Of a stretch of DNA of 64,000 nucleotides, positions 17,911 to 26,252 are shown piece by piece. This DNA is from Lacunisphaera sp. (GTDB lineage: Bacteria; Verrucomicrobiota; Verrucomicrobiia; Opitutales; Opitutaceae): contig SIBQ01000001.1 of assembly GCA_009695095.1 (NCBI GenBank), positions 126,501 to 190,500 of the forward strand, read 5' to 3'. Both the position numbers and the translations under genes were made by a program. Positions within the stretch are counted from its first letter, which is position 1, and the number at the start of each line of letters is the position of its first letter. The notes under the pieces were generated by a model. It searched no databases, had not been told where the DNA came from, and saw only the letters and a program-made list of their open reading frames with translations.

Positions 17911-18759
17911 TCAGAGCCCGAAATATTTCGCCAGGATTCTCCGGCGCAGTGAGAGCGAGCCAAGTCGGGCGAGTAGCGGGCTGAGCACCGCCTGGAAGAA
18001 ACGCCCGGTGCGCACCGTGCCGCTGCGGCCGCGGAGCAGGGCGCGCCGCAGGCTCTCCGCCGCATGGACCGGCGCGGGGCCCGAGGCCATGAGCCGGCCG
18101 AAAGCCGACCAGACCCGGTCCAGGCGGGCTTTTTGCGCCGGATCCGTCGCGAGCAAGCTCTCTCCCACCGGCGCGGGGCGCTGCACCGAGCCCTCGAAAT
18201 CCGTGCGGTAATCGCCGGGACGGAAATCAATGATGATGACACCCGTGCCCTCGGTCTCGAGCATGAGGCTCTCGTTGAGCGCGGAGAGACCGGATTTCAC
18301 CACGTTGTAGGCGGCCTGGTAAGGCAGGGGAAACTCGGCCGCGAGGGAAGAGATGCTGACGAGGGCGCCCCGCCGCCGGGCGAGCATACCACGCAGCGCG
18401 GCGTGGCTGAGGCGTGCAGTGTTCACCAGCATCAATTCGATCTGCTTTTGCCAAACGGAGAAATCGGTCTCCGCAAAACTACCGAACACACCGTAACCGG
18501 CGTTGTTGACCACGAGGTCGAACCCGCCAGCGGCGCGGGCAGCCTCAAGAAATATTTTTTCCGCCGCGGCGCCATCAGCGAGCTCGAGCGCGACCGGGTG
18601 AAATTTATCGCGGACGGGCAGCCGGGCCGTTTCGCGGGCCGTGCCCCACACCTCGACGCCCTCCGCGAGCAGCATCTCCGCAAAGGCGCGGCCCAAGCCG
18701 GTGCTGGCCCCCGTGACCAGGGCCGTGCGATATCGAGCGGAGAGGGCGCCGGGACTCAT
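17911..18759 (-). CDS. Short-chain dehydrogenase, 3-ketoacyl reductase-like
   Basis: A 282-residue classical SDR. The coenzyme motif TGASTGLG lies at 16-23, NNAG at 85-88, the catalytic serine in SISSLAA near 137, and YNVVK at 151-155, so the catalytic triad is complete. A 90-residue C-terminal extension ends in a basic segment (RRRILAKYFGL), which suggests membrane association as in 3-ketosphinganine reductases and other lipid SDRs. Ten bases downstream of the ketosynthase gene on the same strand, it is placed to reduce the 3-ketoacyl product of that enzyme. Reduction of a ketosphingoid made by the oxoamine synthase at 12059 is a second possibility. Confidence 0.8.
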   Translation of the reverse strand: MSPGALSARYRTALVTGASTGLGRAFAEMLLAEGVEVWGTARETARLPVRDKFHPVALELADGAAAEKIFLEAARAAGGFDLVVNNAGYGVFGSFAETDFSVWQKQIELMLVNTARLSHAALRGMLARRRGALVSISSLAAEFPLPYQAAYNVVKSGLSALNESLMLETEGTGVIIIDFRPGDYRTDFEGSVQRPAPVGESLLATDPAQKARLDRVWSAFGRLMASGPAPVHAAESLRRALLRGRSGTVRTGRFFQAVLSPLLARLGSLSLRRRILAKYFGL

Positions 18760-18769
18760 GACAGTCGAC

Positions 18770-20029
18770 TCAAACGCTTTTAAACACGAGGCAGACGTTG
18801 GCCCCCCCGAAACCGCTGCTGTTGCTGAGAATGACGTTGGGCTGGTGCGGCAGCGTGGCGCGGATAATGTTCAGGCCTTCGCAAGCCGGGTCGATCTTGG
18901 AGATGTGGGCCGAACCGGGCATGAACCCCTCCTTCATGGCCAGGGCGCAGAAACCCGCCTCCATCGCGCCGGCCAGCGAGAGGCCGTGCCCGGTCAGTGC
19001 CTTGGTGCTGCTGATGGCCGGGCGCGTCGGCGAGTTCTGGAAAATGGACTTGAGGGCGCGAGCCTCGGACAGATCACCGATGGGCGTGGAGGTAGCGTGG
19101 GCGTTGACGTAATCCACGGACTCGACGGTAACGTCAGTATAGTTCAGCGCGTTTTCAATTGCCATGCGGAGGCCGGCGCCGTCGGGATGCGAAATGGCCA
19201 CGTTGTAGCCGTCGGACGCCTGGCCCCAACCGGCCACCTCGCCATAGACCTTGGCGCGACGGCGGGCGACCTCCTCCTCACCTTCCAGCACCAGCACGGC
19301 GGCGCCGCCGGTGCCGACAAATCCGTCGCGCGCCACGTCGAACGGCCGCGAGGCGATGGACGGATCGTGCTGGAGCGAGAGGGCGCGCATGCCGGCGAAC
19401 GGCAGGATGCTCTCCACGTTGCCGTCCTCGGCGCCGACCACGAACATGCGTTTCTGGCGGCCGAGCTTGATCTCGTCGTAGGCAAAGCCGAGCGCATGGG
19501 CCGACGAGGCGCAGGCGGAGGAGAAGCCGGTCGAGGCGCCCTTGATCTTGAACTGCGAGACCAGGTTGAAATTGACCGTGCCGGAAATGGCGGCGACGAC
19601 GCCGAGGGGAGCGCAGCGCATGACGCCCATCTTCCGCATCCGCTCCAGGTGATGGCCGAGTAAAAAGGGTGAACCGGCGGAGGCCGCGTAGAGGCCGGTG
19701 TGCGGGTTGGACCAGTCCGCCTCAGTCAGCTTGGCGTCCTCGACCGCCTGCTGCATGGCGCAGTAGGCGTAGATTCCGTGGGGCGCCATGCCGCGCAGGG
19801 TTTCCCGGCGGATGTTGTAGCGCGCGGGGAAGATCCAGTCCTCGGCGTCGGTGGTGTCGGTCTGGAAGTCCCGGATCGGCGCGGCGACCTTAACCGGCAC
19901 CTCGGCTTTCTGGAAAGGCGGGAACTGCACGATGCCATGGCGCAATTCGCGCAGGCTCTCGGAGACCGCCACGGCGCTGTTGCCAATGCTGGTGATGAAG
20001 CCGACGCCGGTGATGTAGACTTTCCGCAT
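18770..20029 (-). CDS. Beta-ketoacyl-ACP synthase, FabB/FabF type
   Basis: A 419-residue thiolase-fold ketosynthase; the start is ATG 20029 (MRKVYITGVGFITSIG), since upstream codons add nothing family-like. The Cys-His-His triad is intact: Cys173 in SSACASSAH, His311 in NAHATSTPIGD, His348 in TKALTGHGLSLAG, with Lys343 in place. NSSGFGGANVCLVF at the C-terminus is the standard glycine-rich closing motif. A partner chain-length factor is not seen. It would extend an acyl-ACP with malonyl-ACP, the ACP probably being that of the fused protein encoded immediately upstream. Housekeeping fatty-acid genes (fabD, fabG, fabH, acpP) are absent here, so a dedicated acyl chain is more likely than bulk synthesis. 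Confidence 0.88.
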   Translation of the reverse strand: MRKVYITGVGFITSIGNSAVAVSESLRELRHGIVQFPPFQKAEVPVKVAAPIRDFQTDTTDAEDWIFPARYNIRRETLRGMAPHGIYAYCAMQQAVEDAKLTEADWSNPHTGLYAASAGSPFLLGHHLERMRKMGVMRCAPLGVVAAISGTVNFNLVSQFKIKGASTGFSSACASSAHALGFAYDEIKLGRQKRMFVVGAEDGNVESILPFAGMRALSLQHDPSIASRPFDVARDGFVGTGGAAVLVLEGEEEVARRRAKVYGEVAGWGQASDGYNVAISHPDGAGLRMAIENALNYTDVTVESVDYVNAHATSTPIGDLSEARALKSIFQNSPTRPAISSTKALTGHGLSLAGAMEAGFCALAMKEGFMPGSAHISKIDPACEGLNIIRATLPHQPNVILSNSSGFGGANVCLVFKSV

Positions 20030-20147
20030 GAGGGAGGTTAGACCGCGGATATCACTCGGGGAGCCACGGCACAAGTGTGGCGTATGAAAACGCTTTCCCC
20101 GGTGCGGTCAACCACCGCAGCCCCCGCGGTCCGCTGCGCACGCGACC

Positions 20148-21086
20148 TCAGGCGTTGACCGCGGCCAGCGCCGGGTCGGAGGCGACCGCAGCCGCGGGCT
20201 GGGCCTGCGGCGCGGGTTCCGCGACTTCCTCGGCAAAGGCGAAAGTGAGGGTGATTTCCTCGGCGATGGCCGCCTTTTCCTGACCGACGCGAATCTGGCC
20301 CTCGAAGGTCGCGAGCGGCGACTTGAGCCGCTTGGGCTTGATGGAAAGGTTGAGCACTTCACCCGGCCGGCACACCCGGTGGCAGCGGACGCCCTCGCAC
20401 GAGGTGAAGAAAATAGTGCGGTGATCGACGGTCTTGCCGGCCTCGCCGACCTGGCCCTCGAGCAGGAACAACACCGCGAGCTGGCCGAGCGCCTCGAGCA
20501 TGATGGAGGCCGGGAGCACGGGGTTGTCTTTGAAATGACCCTGCAGGAAAAATTCCTGGCCGCTAATCTTGTATTTGGCGTTGGCGCCGTGGGCGTTGAC
20601 CGACGCCTCGCCGAGAAAAAGGAATGGCGGCTGGATCGGCATGACCGACACAATCGCCTCGATGGGCAGGAACTTGGTCGGCTTCGGCAGGGGCAGGCCG
20701 CGGACCTTGCACTCGATGAAAGTTTTGACGTCGCCGACGGTGCGCAGGTGGCGGAGCTCCTCGTTGTTGATGGTCATCTGGAGCACGTCTTCCACGAGGA
20801 TGACGATTTCCATCATAGTCAGCGAATCGATGCCCAGATCCTCGATGATTCGCAGGTCGTCCTCCGCCTCTTTCAATTTGGGCCGCAGGTCGGGCTCGAC
20901 GTAGCGCTCTATGATACCCAGCACAATGGCCGGCAAATGTTCGGTATTGCCGGTCTTGCGAAACTGCGCAGCCGCCTCGTAAGTCGCCGCAGAACAGCGT
21001 TTCAGCGCCTCGCGAAGATTTGCATCATCATCGGGCGTGAACGGTTTGAGCGGTATGCCCGAAGGATTGGTTACTGACTGAGCCAT
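20148..21086 (-). CDS. Acyl carrier protein fused to FabZ/FabA-like dehydratase
   Basis: A 312-residue two-domain protein. Residues 45-130 form an acyl carrier domain with DLGIDSLTMMEIV, Ser88 being the phosphopantetheine site. Residues 145-290 form a hot-dog dehydratase with GHFKDNPVLPASIMLEALGQ, in which His184 and Glu198 match the catalytic pair of FabZ/FabA. The last 25 residues are an Ala/Pro-rich tail. The carrier would hold the growing chain while the attached domain removes water from the 3-hydroxyacyl intermediate. The 118-bp gap to the ketosynthase and the common strand support one operon. Fusion of ACP and dehydratase is unusual, since they are normally separate proteins. Confidence 0.88.
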   Translation of the reverse strand: MAQSVTNPSGIPLKPFTPDDDANLREALKRCSAATYEAAAQFRKTGNTEHLPAIVLGIIERYVEPDLRPKLKEAEDDLRIIEDLGIDSLTMMEIVILVEDVLQMTINNEELRHLRTVGDVKTFIECKVRGLPLPKPTKFLPIEAIVSVMPIQPPFLFLGEASVNAHGANAKYKISGQEFFLQGHFKDNPVLPASIMLEALGQLAVLFLLEGQVGEAGKTVDHRTIFFTSCEGVRCHRVCRPGEVLNLSIKPKRLKSPLATFEGQIRVGQEKAAIAEEITLTFAFAEEVAEPAPQAQPAAAVASDPALAAVNA

Positions 21087-21272
21087 TGCCCGAATAATAA
21101 AGTTAAGGCCGGTGGATATGTAAACCCAAAAAAACTATCCCCGCCGACCGGAAAATATCGCGTTTATGGGTGTAATTTAGCCTGTTGACTTGCCATGACT
21201 TGCGCGGCCACATGCCGATTCTCCGCGTTTAACCGACTGCGTTGAGGTCAGGTTTATTTTTTTACACGGCAG

Positions 21273-22454
21273 ATGCAGCCACCCGCCTCCAGCAAAACCG
21301 CCCCGCCCGCCAGGCATCTGGTACTGGTCACGCATGAATTCTTTCCCCATCGCGGTGGCATCGCGGTTTATGCCGCGGAAATGGCCCGCGCCGCCCAGGA
21401 ACTGGGCTATGCCGTGGAAGTCTGGGCCCCCGCCCTGCCGGAGGGCGTGCCGGATCAACCCTGGCCCTTCCCGGTCCGGCGCCTGCCACTGGCCGGCGAT
21501 CACAGCCTGTTGAGCCAATGGCGGATGGTCCGCCAGCTCCTGGCCCAACGCCACCGCCTGCGCGAGGCAACGCTCTACATCCCCGAGCCCGGCCCGCTCC
21601 TCGCCATGCTGCTGCTGCAATATTTTGACACGCTGAGGCCGGCGCAGCTCATCCTGACTTTTCATGGCTCCGAGATCCAGCGCCTCGCCTCGCGCTGGCC
21701 CTTGCGCTGGAGCACTACCCATCTGCTGCACAAAGCCTCCCGCGTCAGCGTGGTCAGCACTTTTGCCCACGACTTGTTGCAACAGCACTTCCCCCTGGCC
21801 GCCAATAAAGTCGTCATCACGCCGGGCGCGTTGCGCACCGACCTCACGTTGGGCGCGCCGGCGCCCGGCGCCAAGCCCGCCGGCAAAACCATCATCCTGA
21901 CGGTCGCCCGGCTCAATCCCCGCAAGGGCCAGCTCAAGGTCATCGCCGCGCTCAACGCCCTGCCCGCCGCCCAACGCGCCTCACTCGAATACTGGCTGGT
22001 GGGCGCGCACAGCAAGGAGAACTACGCCGCGACGCTGGCCACGGCCGCCACCGCCGCCGGGTTTCCCGTCAAATTCCTCGGCGACATCCCGGACGATAAA
22101 CTGGGCGCGATCTACGCGCAGGCCGACATCTTTGCGATGACCTGCATGCCGCACAAGCAGAGCGTGGAGGGATTCGGCCTCGTTTACCTCGAGGCCGGCG
22201 CGCACGGCTTACCGGTCGTCGCCCACGCCATTGGCGGCGTGCCCGAGGCCGTCGTGCACGAAGAGACCGGCCTGCTGGTCGCGCCCGGCGACCAAGCCGC
22301 GCTCACGGCAGCCTTCACCCGCCTGCTGGGTGATCCCGTGCTCCGGCGCCGGCTGGGCGAAGCCGGCCGCGTCCGCGCCAGCCGGCGCACCTGGCGCGAC
22401 TCCGCCCAATCCTTGTTTGGACAACCGGCCCCGCCCCGTAGCCTACCGCCATGA
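21273..22454 (+). CDS. GT4 glycosyltransferase
   Basis: A 393-residue GT-B enzyme. The N-terminal LVTHEFFPHRGGIAVYAAEMARAA (glycine-rich acceptor loop) is characteristic of PimB-like and phosphatidylinositol mannosyltransferase-type proteins. The donor site shows VARLNPRKGQLKVIAAL near 210 and SVEGFGLVYLEAGAHGLPVVAH near 295. It diverges from the ACP-dehydratase gene across 186 bases, and its stop overlaps the ATG of the thioesterase gene in ATGA, implying translational coupling. In this setting it may glycosylate a lipid made by the neighbouring acyl enzymes. Confidence 0.85.
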   Translation: MQPPASSKTAPPARHLVLVTHEFFPHRGGIAVYAAEMARAAQELGYAVEVWAPALPEGVPDQPWPFPVRRLPLAGDHSLLSQWRMVRQLLAQRHRLREATLYIPEPGPLLAMLLLQYFDTLRPAQLILTFHGSEIQRLASRWPLRWSTTHLLHKASRVSVVSTFAHDLLQQHFPLAANKVVITPGALRTDLTLGAPAPGAKPAGKTIILTVARLNPRKGQLKVIAALNALPAAQRASLEYWLVGAHSKENYAATLATAATAAGFPVKFLGDIPDDKLGAIYAQADIFAMTCMPHKQSVEGFGLVYLEAGAHGLPVVAHAIGGVPEAVVHEETGLLVAPGDQAALTAAFTRLLGDPVLRRRLGEAGRVRASRRTWRDSAQSLFGQPAPPRSLPP

Positions 22455-22858
22455 TCGAATCGCGCTCTCAGATCACCGTTCGCTACGCCGAGACTGACAT
22501 GATGGGCATCGTCTATCATGGCAGCTACCTGCCGTGGTTCGAGGTCGGCCGCACCATCCTGCTCAAGGAATGCGGCATCGTCTACCGCGAGCTCGAGGCC
22601 CTGGGCTATCGGCTGCCGGTCATCGAGCTCGGCACCAAGTTTTTCAAGCCCGCGCTTTATGACGACACCGTGACCGTCATCACCCGGCTGAAGGAGCGCC
22701 CGTTGCTCCGCATCCGGCTCGATTACGAGGTGCGCCGAGGCGACGAGCTGCTCGTCACCGGCTTCACGGCCCACACCTTCATCAACAAGGCCGGCGATCC
22801 CGTGCGGCCGCCCGCGCAATACACAAACAGGATGCGCGAGTTGTTTCGGACGAAGTAG
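22451..22858 (+). CDS. YbgC/FadM-type acyl-CoA thioesterase
   Basis: A 135-residue single hot-dog domain of normal length. RYAETDMMGIVYHGSYLPWFEVGR near 11-34 is the family signature, with Asp16 as catalytic acid and His23 in the active-site loop. It hydrolyses an acyl-CoA or acyl-ACP thioester in the cytoplasm. The ATG overlaps the preceding glycosyltransferase stop by four bases, and the gene sits opposite an ACP/ketosynthase operon, so it may release or edit the chain made there. The same family also works with Tol-Pal genes, none of which are visible. Confidence 0.88.
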   Translation: MIESRSQITVRYAETDMMGIVYHGSYLPWFEVGRTILLKECGIVYRELEALGYRLPVIELGTKFFKPALYDDTVTVITRLKERPLLRIRLDYEVRRGDELLVTGFTAHTFINKAGDPVRPPAQYTNRMRELFRTK

Positions 22859-22893
22859 GGCGGATTCTCTCCCGGACATTTCTTCGCAGGTTT

Positions 22894-22922
22894 TGTCATT
22901 CTGAGCGAAGCGAAGAATGACA
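22894..22922. terminator. Family B hairpin, copy 2, in convergent gap; putative bidirectional terminator
   Basis: Perfect 9-bp arms TGTCATTCT and AGAATGACA around an 11-nt loop. It lies between the convergent thioesterase and queG genes and is the shortest, cleanest copy of the family. T-residues at 22891-22894 precede it on the plus strand, giving a poly-A/T flank suited to termination on the minus strand. Confidence 0.55.
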
Positions 22923-22946
22923 GTATCGATGACTAAAGGATGGTGA

Positions 22947-24131
22947 TCAGCTCGAGGGGTTGGCGTATTCCGCCAGCACCGCCTCGTCGGTTTCGCGGGC
23001 GCGGGCGGACTGGAGGAATTCGGCCGCGCTGCTCCCGGCAATTTGCCGCACCGCCCACACCGCATGCGCCCGCACGACGGGCGATTCATGGCTGGCCAGT
23101 TTTCCGAGCGCCGGCAGCAGGCCCGCCTCGCCCGCATTGCCCGCCACCACACAGGCGTTGCGCAACAGGCCGGTGAGCTTGAGCCGCTTGATCGCGGTGC
23201 GACGGAAAGTCTCGGCAAACCGCGCCGGAGTCAGCTCCAGGATTTCCCGCAGGTCCAGTGCGCCGAGGTCGTCGCGCGCCGCCAGCAGCAGCCGCCGGCC
23301 GGCCCGCGCAAAACGATTCCACGGGCAGACCTCGAGGCAGACATCGCAGCCGTAAATCCGGGTGCCGATGCCTGCGCGCAGCTCGCGCGGGATAAGGCCC
23401 TTGTTCTCGATGGTCTGGTAGGAAATGCAGCGCCGCGCGTCCACCACCCCCGGCCGGGGGAAAGCGCTGGTCGGGCACGCGTCGAGACAGCGCGTGCACT
23501 TGCCGCAGAGGAGTCCCGCCGGCTCGTCCCCGGCCGGCGCGAGCGGTTTCTGGCGCAGTGAATCATCGGGCGCGATTTCCACCCGCGTCAGGATGGTCGC
23601 CAGGAAAAGCCAGTTGCCGTGTGTTTTTGAGATGAGCATGGCGTTCTTGCCCAGGAACCCGAGCCCGGTTCGCGCCGCCCAGCCGCGCTCCAGCACCGGC
23701 CCCGTGTCCACATAGTAGCGGTAATCCGCCGCGCCGATCGCGCACATTTCCTCCAGCACGCGGCCCGCCGCGGCCAGCCCGGGCTTGATGGTGTCGTGGT
23801 AATCCTCGTGCAGGGCGTAGCGCGCCCAGAGCGGCCTGTTCTCTGTTCTCCGTCTGCTGGTCTCGGCTTGTCCCGCCCAATAATTGACGCCGAGCACGAT
23901 GACTGACTGCGCGCCGGGCAAAACCAAGTCCACCTTCATGCGCTGGTCGGCCGTGCGCTCCATCCACTCCATATCGGCCTGATGGCCGGCGTCCAGCCAG
24001 CGGCGGAGACTCGAACTCCCCCCGCCGGCCACGGCCGCATACCGCACCTCGTCAAATCCCAGTGCGTGCAGCCGCGACCGGAGCGCTTCGCGCGTCCCGC
24101 CCTCAACCCTCAGCCCGGCCGGCGCGGTCAT
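22947..24131 (-). CDS. queG: Epoxyqueuosine reductase
   Basis: A 394-residue cobalamin and iron-sulfur enzyme that makes queuosine in tRNA from epoxyqueuosine. Two 4Fe-4S clusters are visible: CGKCTRCLDACPTSAF near 190 and CDVCLEVCPWNRFA near 240. GFLGKNAMLIS and the DTGPVLERGWAARTGLG stretch before the clusters match QueG. A HEAT-like helical tail follows (LGKLASHESPVVRAHAVWAVRQ). A heptamer tract inserts an Arg-rich piece (TSRRRTENRPLW) near residue 90. It overlaps aroK in ATGA, so the two are translationally coupled. Confidence 0.92.
   Translation of the reverse strand: MTAPAGLRVEGGTREALRSRLHALGFDEVRYAAVAGGGSSSLRRWLDAGHQADMEWMERTADQRMKVDLVLPGAQSVIVLGVNYWAGQAETSRRRTENRPLWARYALHEDYHDTIKPGLAAAGRVLEEMCAIGAADYRYYVDTGPVLERGWAARTGLGFLGKNAMLISKTHGNWLFLATILTRVEIAPDDSLRQKPLAPAGDEPAGLLCGKCTRCLDACPTSAFPRPGVVDARRCISYQTIENKGLIPRELRAGIGTRIYGCDVCLEVCPWNRFARAGRRLLLAARDDLGALDLREILELTPARFAETFRRTAIKRLKLTGLLRNACVVAGNAGEAGLLPALGKLASHESPVVRAHAVWAVRQIAGSSAAEFLQSARARETDEAVLAEYANPSS
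23836..23863. repeat. Heptamer tract inside queG
   Basis: Four consecutive 7-mers on the plus strand (CTGTTCT twice, CCGTCTG, CTGGTCT) lie within the coding region and encode part of TSRRRTENR on the minus strand. The 28-bp unit keeps the frame only in combination with its flanks. Confidence 0.65.
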
Positions 24132-24664
24132 TTTTTTAGGTGCGCGGTCTCGAGCCGGTAGACCCGCAGCACATGCGCCGCAATCTCCCGCAACGGCCGG
24201 CTGTCGGTCAGCACGATGGTGCCAGTGCGCCGGTAAATCTCCTCCCGCTGCGCATAAAGCTCCCGCAGCCGCTGCTCCGGGTTCTCCACCTGCAGCAGCG
24301 GCCGGTGGGTCGTGTGCATCGTGCGCCGGATGATGGTGTCAATCGGCGCGTGCAGGCACATCACCACGCCGCGGCTACGCAGCAATTCCAGCATGCCCGG
24401 CGGTACCACCAGCCCGCCGCCGCACGCCACCACGCACTGTAACGCCGGATGCCCGTGCTCGGCAAATTCCCGTTCCAGCGCGCGGAATTTCGTCTCACCG
24501 TCCTCGGCAAATATCTTCCCAACCGGCCGCCCCTGGGCGCGCTCGATCTCGTGGTCGCTGTCGAGAAATTTGAAGCCCAGCTGCCGCGCCACCAGCCGGC
24601 CGACGGTGCTTTTGCCCGTGCCCATGAAGCCCACCAGGTAGAGATTGATGTCCACGGAAGTCAT
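24128..24664 (-). CDS. aroK: Shikimate kinase
   Basis: A 178-residue P-loop kinase from ATG 24664 (MTSVDINLYLVGFMG). The Walker A GFMGTGKST lies at residues 12-20; LDSDHEIE near 35 carries the shikimate-binding Asp; ETKFRALEREF has the second Arg; CGGGLV near 80 is the shikimate-binding glycine loop; RPLL supplies the lid Arg. It phosphorylates shikimate in the chorismate pathway. A longer in-frame start at 24721 would give a 19-residue leader without family features. Its TGA overlaps the queG ATG, an arrangement without obvious metabolic link. Confidence 0.93.
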   Translation of the reverse strand: MTSVDINLYLVGFMGTGKSTVGRLVARQLGFKFLDSDHEIERAQGRPVGKIFAEDGETKFRALEREFAEHGHPALQCVVACGGGLVVPPGMLELLRSRGVVMCLHAPIDTIIRRTMHTTHRPLLQVENPEQRLRELYAQREEIYRRTGTIVLTDSRPLREIAAHVLRVYRLETAHLKK

Positions 24665-24829
24665 TCGCTGACCCTGACGCAACACCGTGGGATTCCCGGG
24701 TGCAAGTATGCGTTGAGCCATATCGTGTCCCGGTCCTCCGCCTCTTCCGCCCTCGCCTGGGCGGCGGGGGAGGAGCCGGCGACTTTCCCGCTGTTCAAAC
24801 CGCGGGAAAAATTACACACTTGCCCTGTC

Positions 24830-25900
24830 ATGTCCGCCCCGCCCCGCCCGGTCCGCCACGATTATACCTTCGCCAGCGACAACTCCGCCGGCCTCGCCCC
24901 CGAGGCGCTGGCCGCGTTGATCGCCGCCAACCCGGGGGGCGCCCCCTCCTACGGCGAGGACGAGTGGACCGCCCGTGCGAAAAAACTGCTCGGCGGGATC
25001 TTCGCGACCGAGTGCGAAGTGTTCCTCGTCTTCAACGGCACCGCCGCCAACGCCCTCCCGCTCGCCCACTTCTGCCGCAGCCACCACAGCATCATCTGCC
25101 ATGAGGTTTCGCACGTTGACACGGACGAGTGCGGCGCGCCGGAATTCTTCACGGGCGGCAGCAAGGTCATCGCCCTCCCCGGCGCGTCGGGCAAGCTGCA
25201 ACCCGCCGACCTCGAGCCGGTTTTCCGGCGCGGGCACGGGGTGCATTATCCGAAGGCCGGCGCACTCTCGCTCACACAGTCCACCGAGTGGGGCACGGTC
25301 TACACCCCCGACGAGGTGCGCGCGCTTTGCGCGGAGGCCAAAAAGCACGGGCTCGCCGTGCACATGGACGGCGCGCGCTTTGCCAACGCCGCCAGCACCC
25401 TCTCCACCCGCGGCTGCTCGCCCGCCGACTTCACGTGGCGCGCCGGCGTGGATGTGCTGAGTTTTGGCGGCACCAAGAACGGCATGAACACCACCGAGGC
25501 GGTTGTCTTCTTCAACCCGGAGCACGCGCGGGAATTCGAATACCGCGTCAAGCAGGGCGGCCAGCTGGCCTCGAAGATGCGCTTCGCCGCGGCCCAGTGG
25601 ATCGGCATGCTCGAGACCGGCGCCTGGCTGCGCCACGCTGCGCACGCCAATGCCATGGCGCAGAAACTCGCCGCCGCGCTGCGCGGGCTGCCCGGCGTGA
25701 AGTTCGCCGCCGAACCGGAGTCGAATGGCGTTTTCCTGCTGCTGCCGGTTGCCGCAGCAGAGGCGTTGTGGGCGCGCGGCTGGCACTTCTACCTCTACCA
25801 GATCAGCCGCAACCCGGTTTACCGGCTGATGTGCTCCTGGGCCACGACGCCCGACGCCATCGACCGTTTCGTCGCCGAGCTGCGGTCAGTGCTGGGTTGA
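24830..25900 (+). CDS. Low-specificity threonine aldolase/beta-eliminating lyase
   Basis: A 356-residue PLP fold-type I enzyme from ATG 24830. SDNSAGLAPEALAAL at 16-30 and PSYGEDEWTARAKK near 42 match threonine aldolases. HEVSHVDTDECGAPEFFTGGSK near 90 and HMDGARFANAAS near 180 are typical, the latter with the PLP-ring Asp. SFGGTKNGMNTTEAVVFF near 210 holds the PLP lysine (Lys in GGTKNG). It would split threonine or allo-threonine into glycine and acetaldehyde, feeding glycine to glyA. Upstream in-frame codons run antisense through aroK and are not coding. Confidence 0.88.
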   Translation: MSAPPRPVRHDYTFASDNSAGLAPEALAALIAANPGGAPSYGEDEWTARAKKLLGGIFATECEVFLVFNGTAANALPLAHFCRSHHSIICHEVSHVDTDECGAPEFFTGGSKVIALPGASGKLQPADLEPVFRRGHGVHYPKAGALSLTQSTEWGTVYTPDEVRALCAEAKKHGLAVHMDGARFANAASTLSTRGCSPADFTWRAGVDVLSFGGTKNGMNTTEAVVFFNPEHAREFEYRVKQGGQLASKMRFAAAQWIGMLETGAWLRHAAHANAMAQKLAAALRGLPGVKFAAEPESNGVFLLLPVAAAEALWARGWHFYLYQISRNPVYRLMCSWATTPDAIDRFVAELRSVLG

Positions 25901-26252
25901 TTTTCCTCTGAAAACTTCGGTTCTGGCTGGATTCTTGTATGTTCAACCCGAGTTTAAAACGGGAAGAAGGTAAAGCCCAAGACGGTTTCCGAGAGGGGCC
26001 AATCGCTTGTCGGTGGAAGCCGGCATGGGCGGGATGGCTCGGCGAGGGCGCGAGGTCTTGAGTGCAACCGCCGGGACGCCGCGCCGCCTGACTGTCGGGG
26101 CGGCGCTGGGATCAGCAGGCCGTTTGGATTCACGAGGCTCGACCTCGCCGCGAAGTTTAGCCAGCAGGCTGGTTTGTCATCCCCGAACGGCACCGCAAGC
26201 CGCACACCAAGAAAAAACGCCTCCCGTGAGGAAGGATTATTTTGCTGGCGGC
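25901..26252. other. Intergenic stretch without a convincing gene
   Basis: 352 bases between the convergent threonine aldolase and FKBP genes. A small open frame on the minus strand (25954-26205) has no start context or family features. The only structured element seen is the weak hairpin near 26211-26231. Confidence 0.6.
26211..26231 (-). terminator. Possible terminator of the FKBP gene
   Basis: Read on the minus strand, CCTCACGGGAGG (4-bp stem) is followed by GCGTTTTTT, about 20 bases past the FKBP stop codon. The stem is short, so the call is tentative. Confidence 0.35.

Noticed and set aside
16446-18242. A 598-residue version of the MGDG-type protein
   Set aside because: The extra 196 residues come from reading repeats and antisense of the SDR gene; the family start is at 17654.
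21087-21272. A sigma-70 promoter with TTGACT at 21185
   Set aside because: No matching -10 hexamer lies at 16-18 bases, so the divergent promoter region is only inferred from gene arrangement.
25954-26205. An 83-residue frame on the minus strand
   Set aside because: No start context, no family features and composition typical of antisense reading in high-GC DNA.
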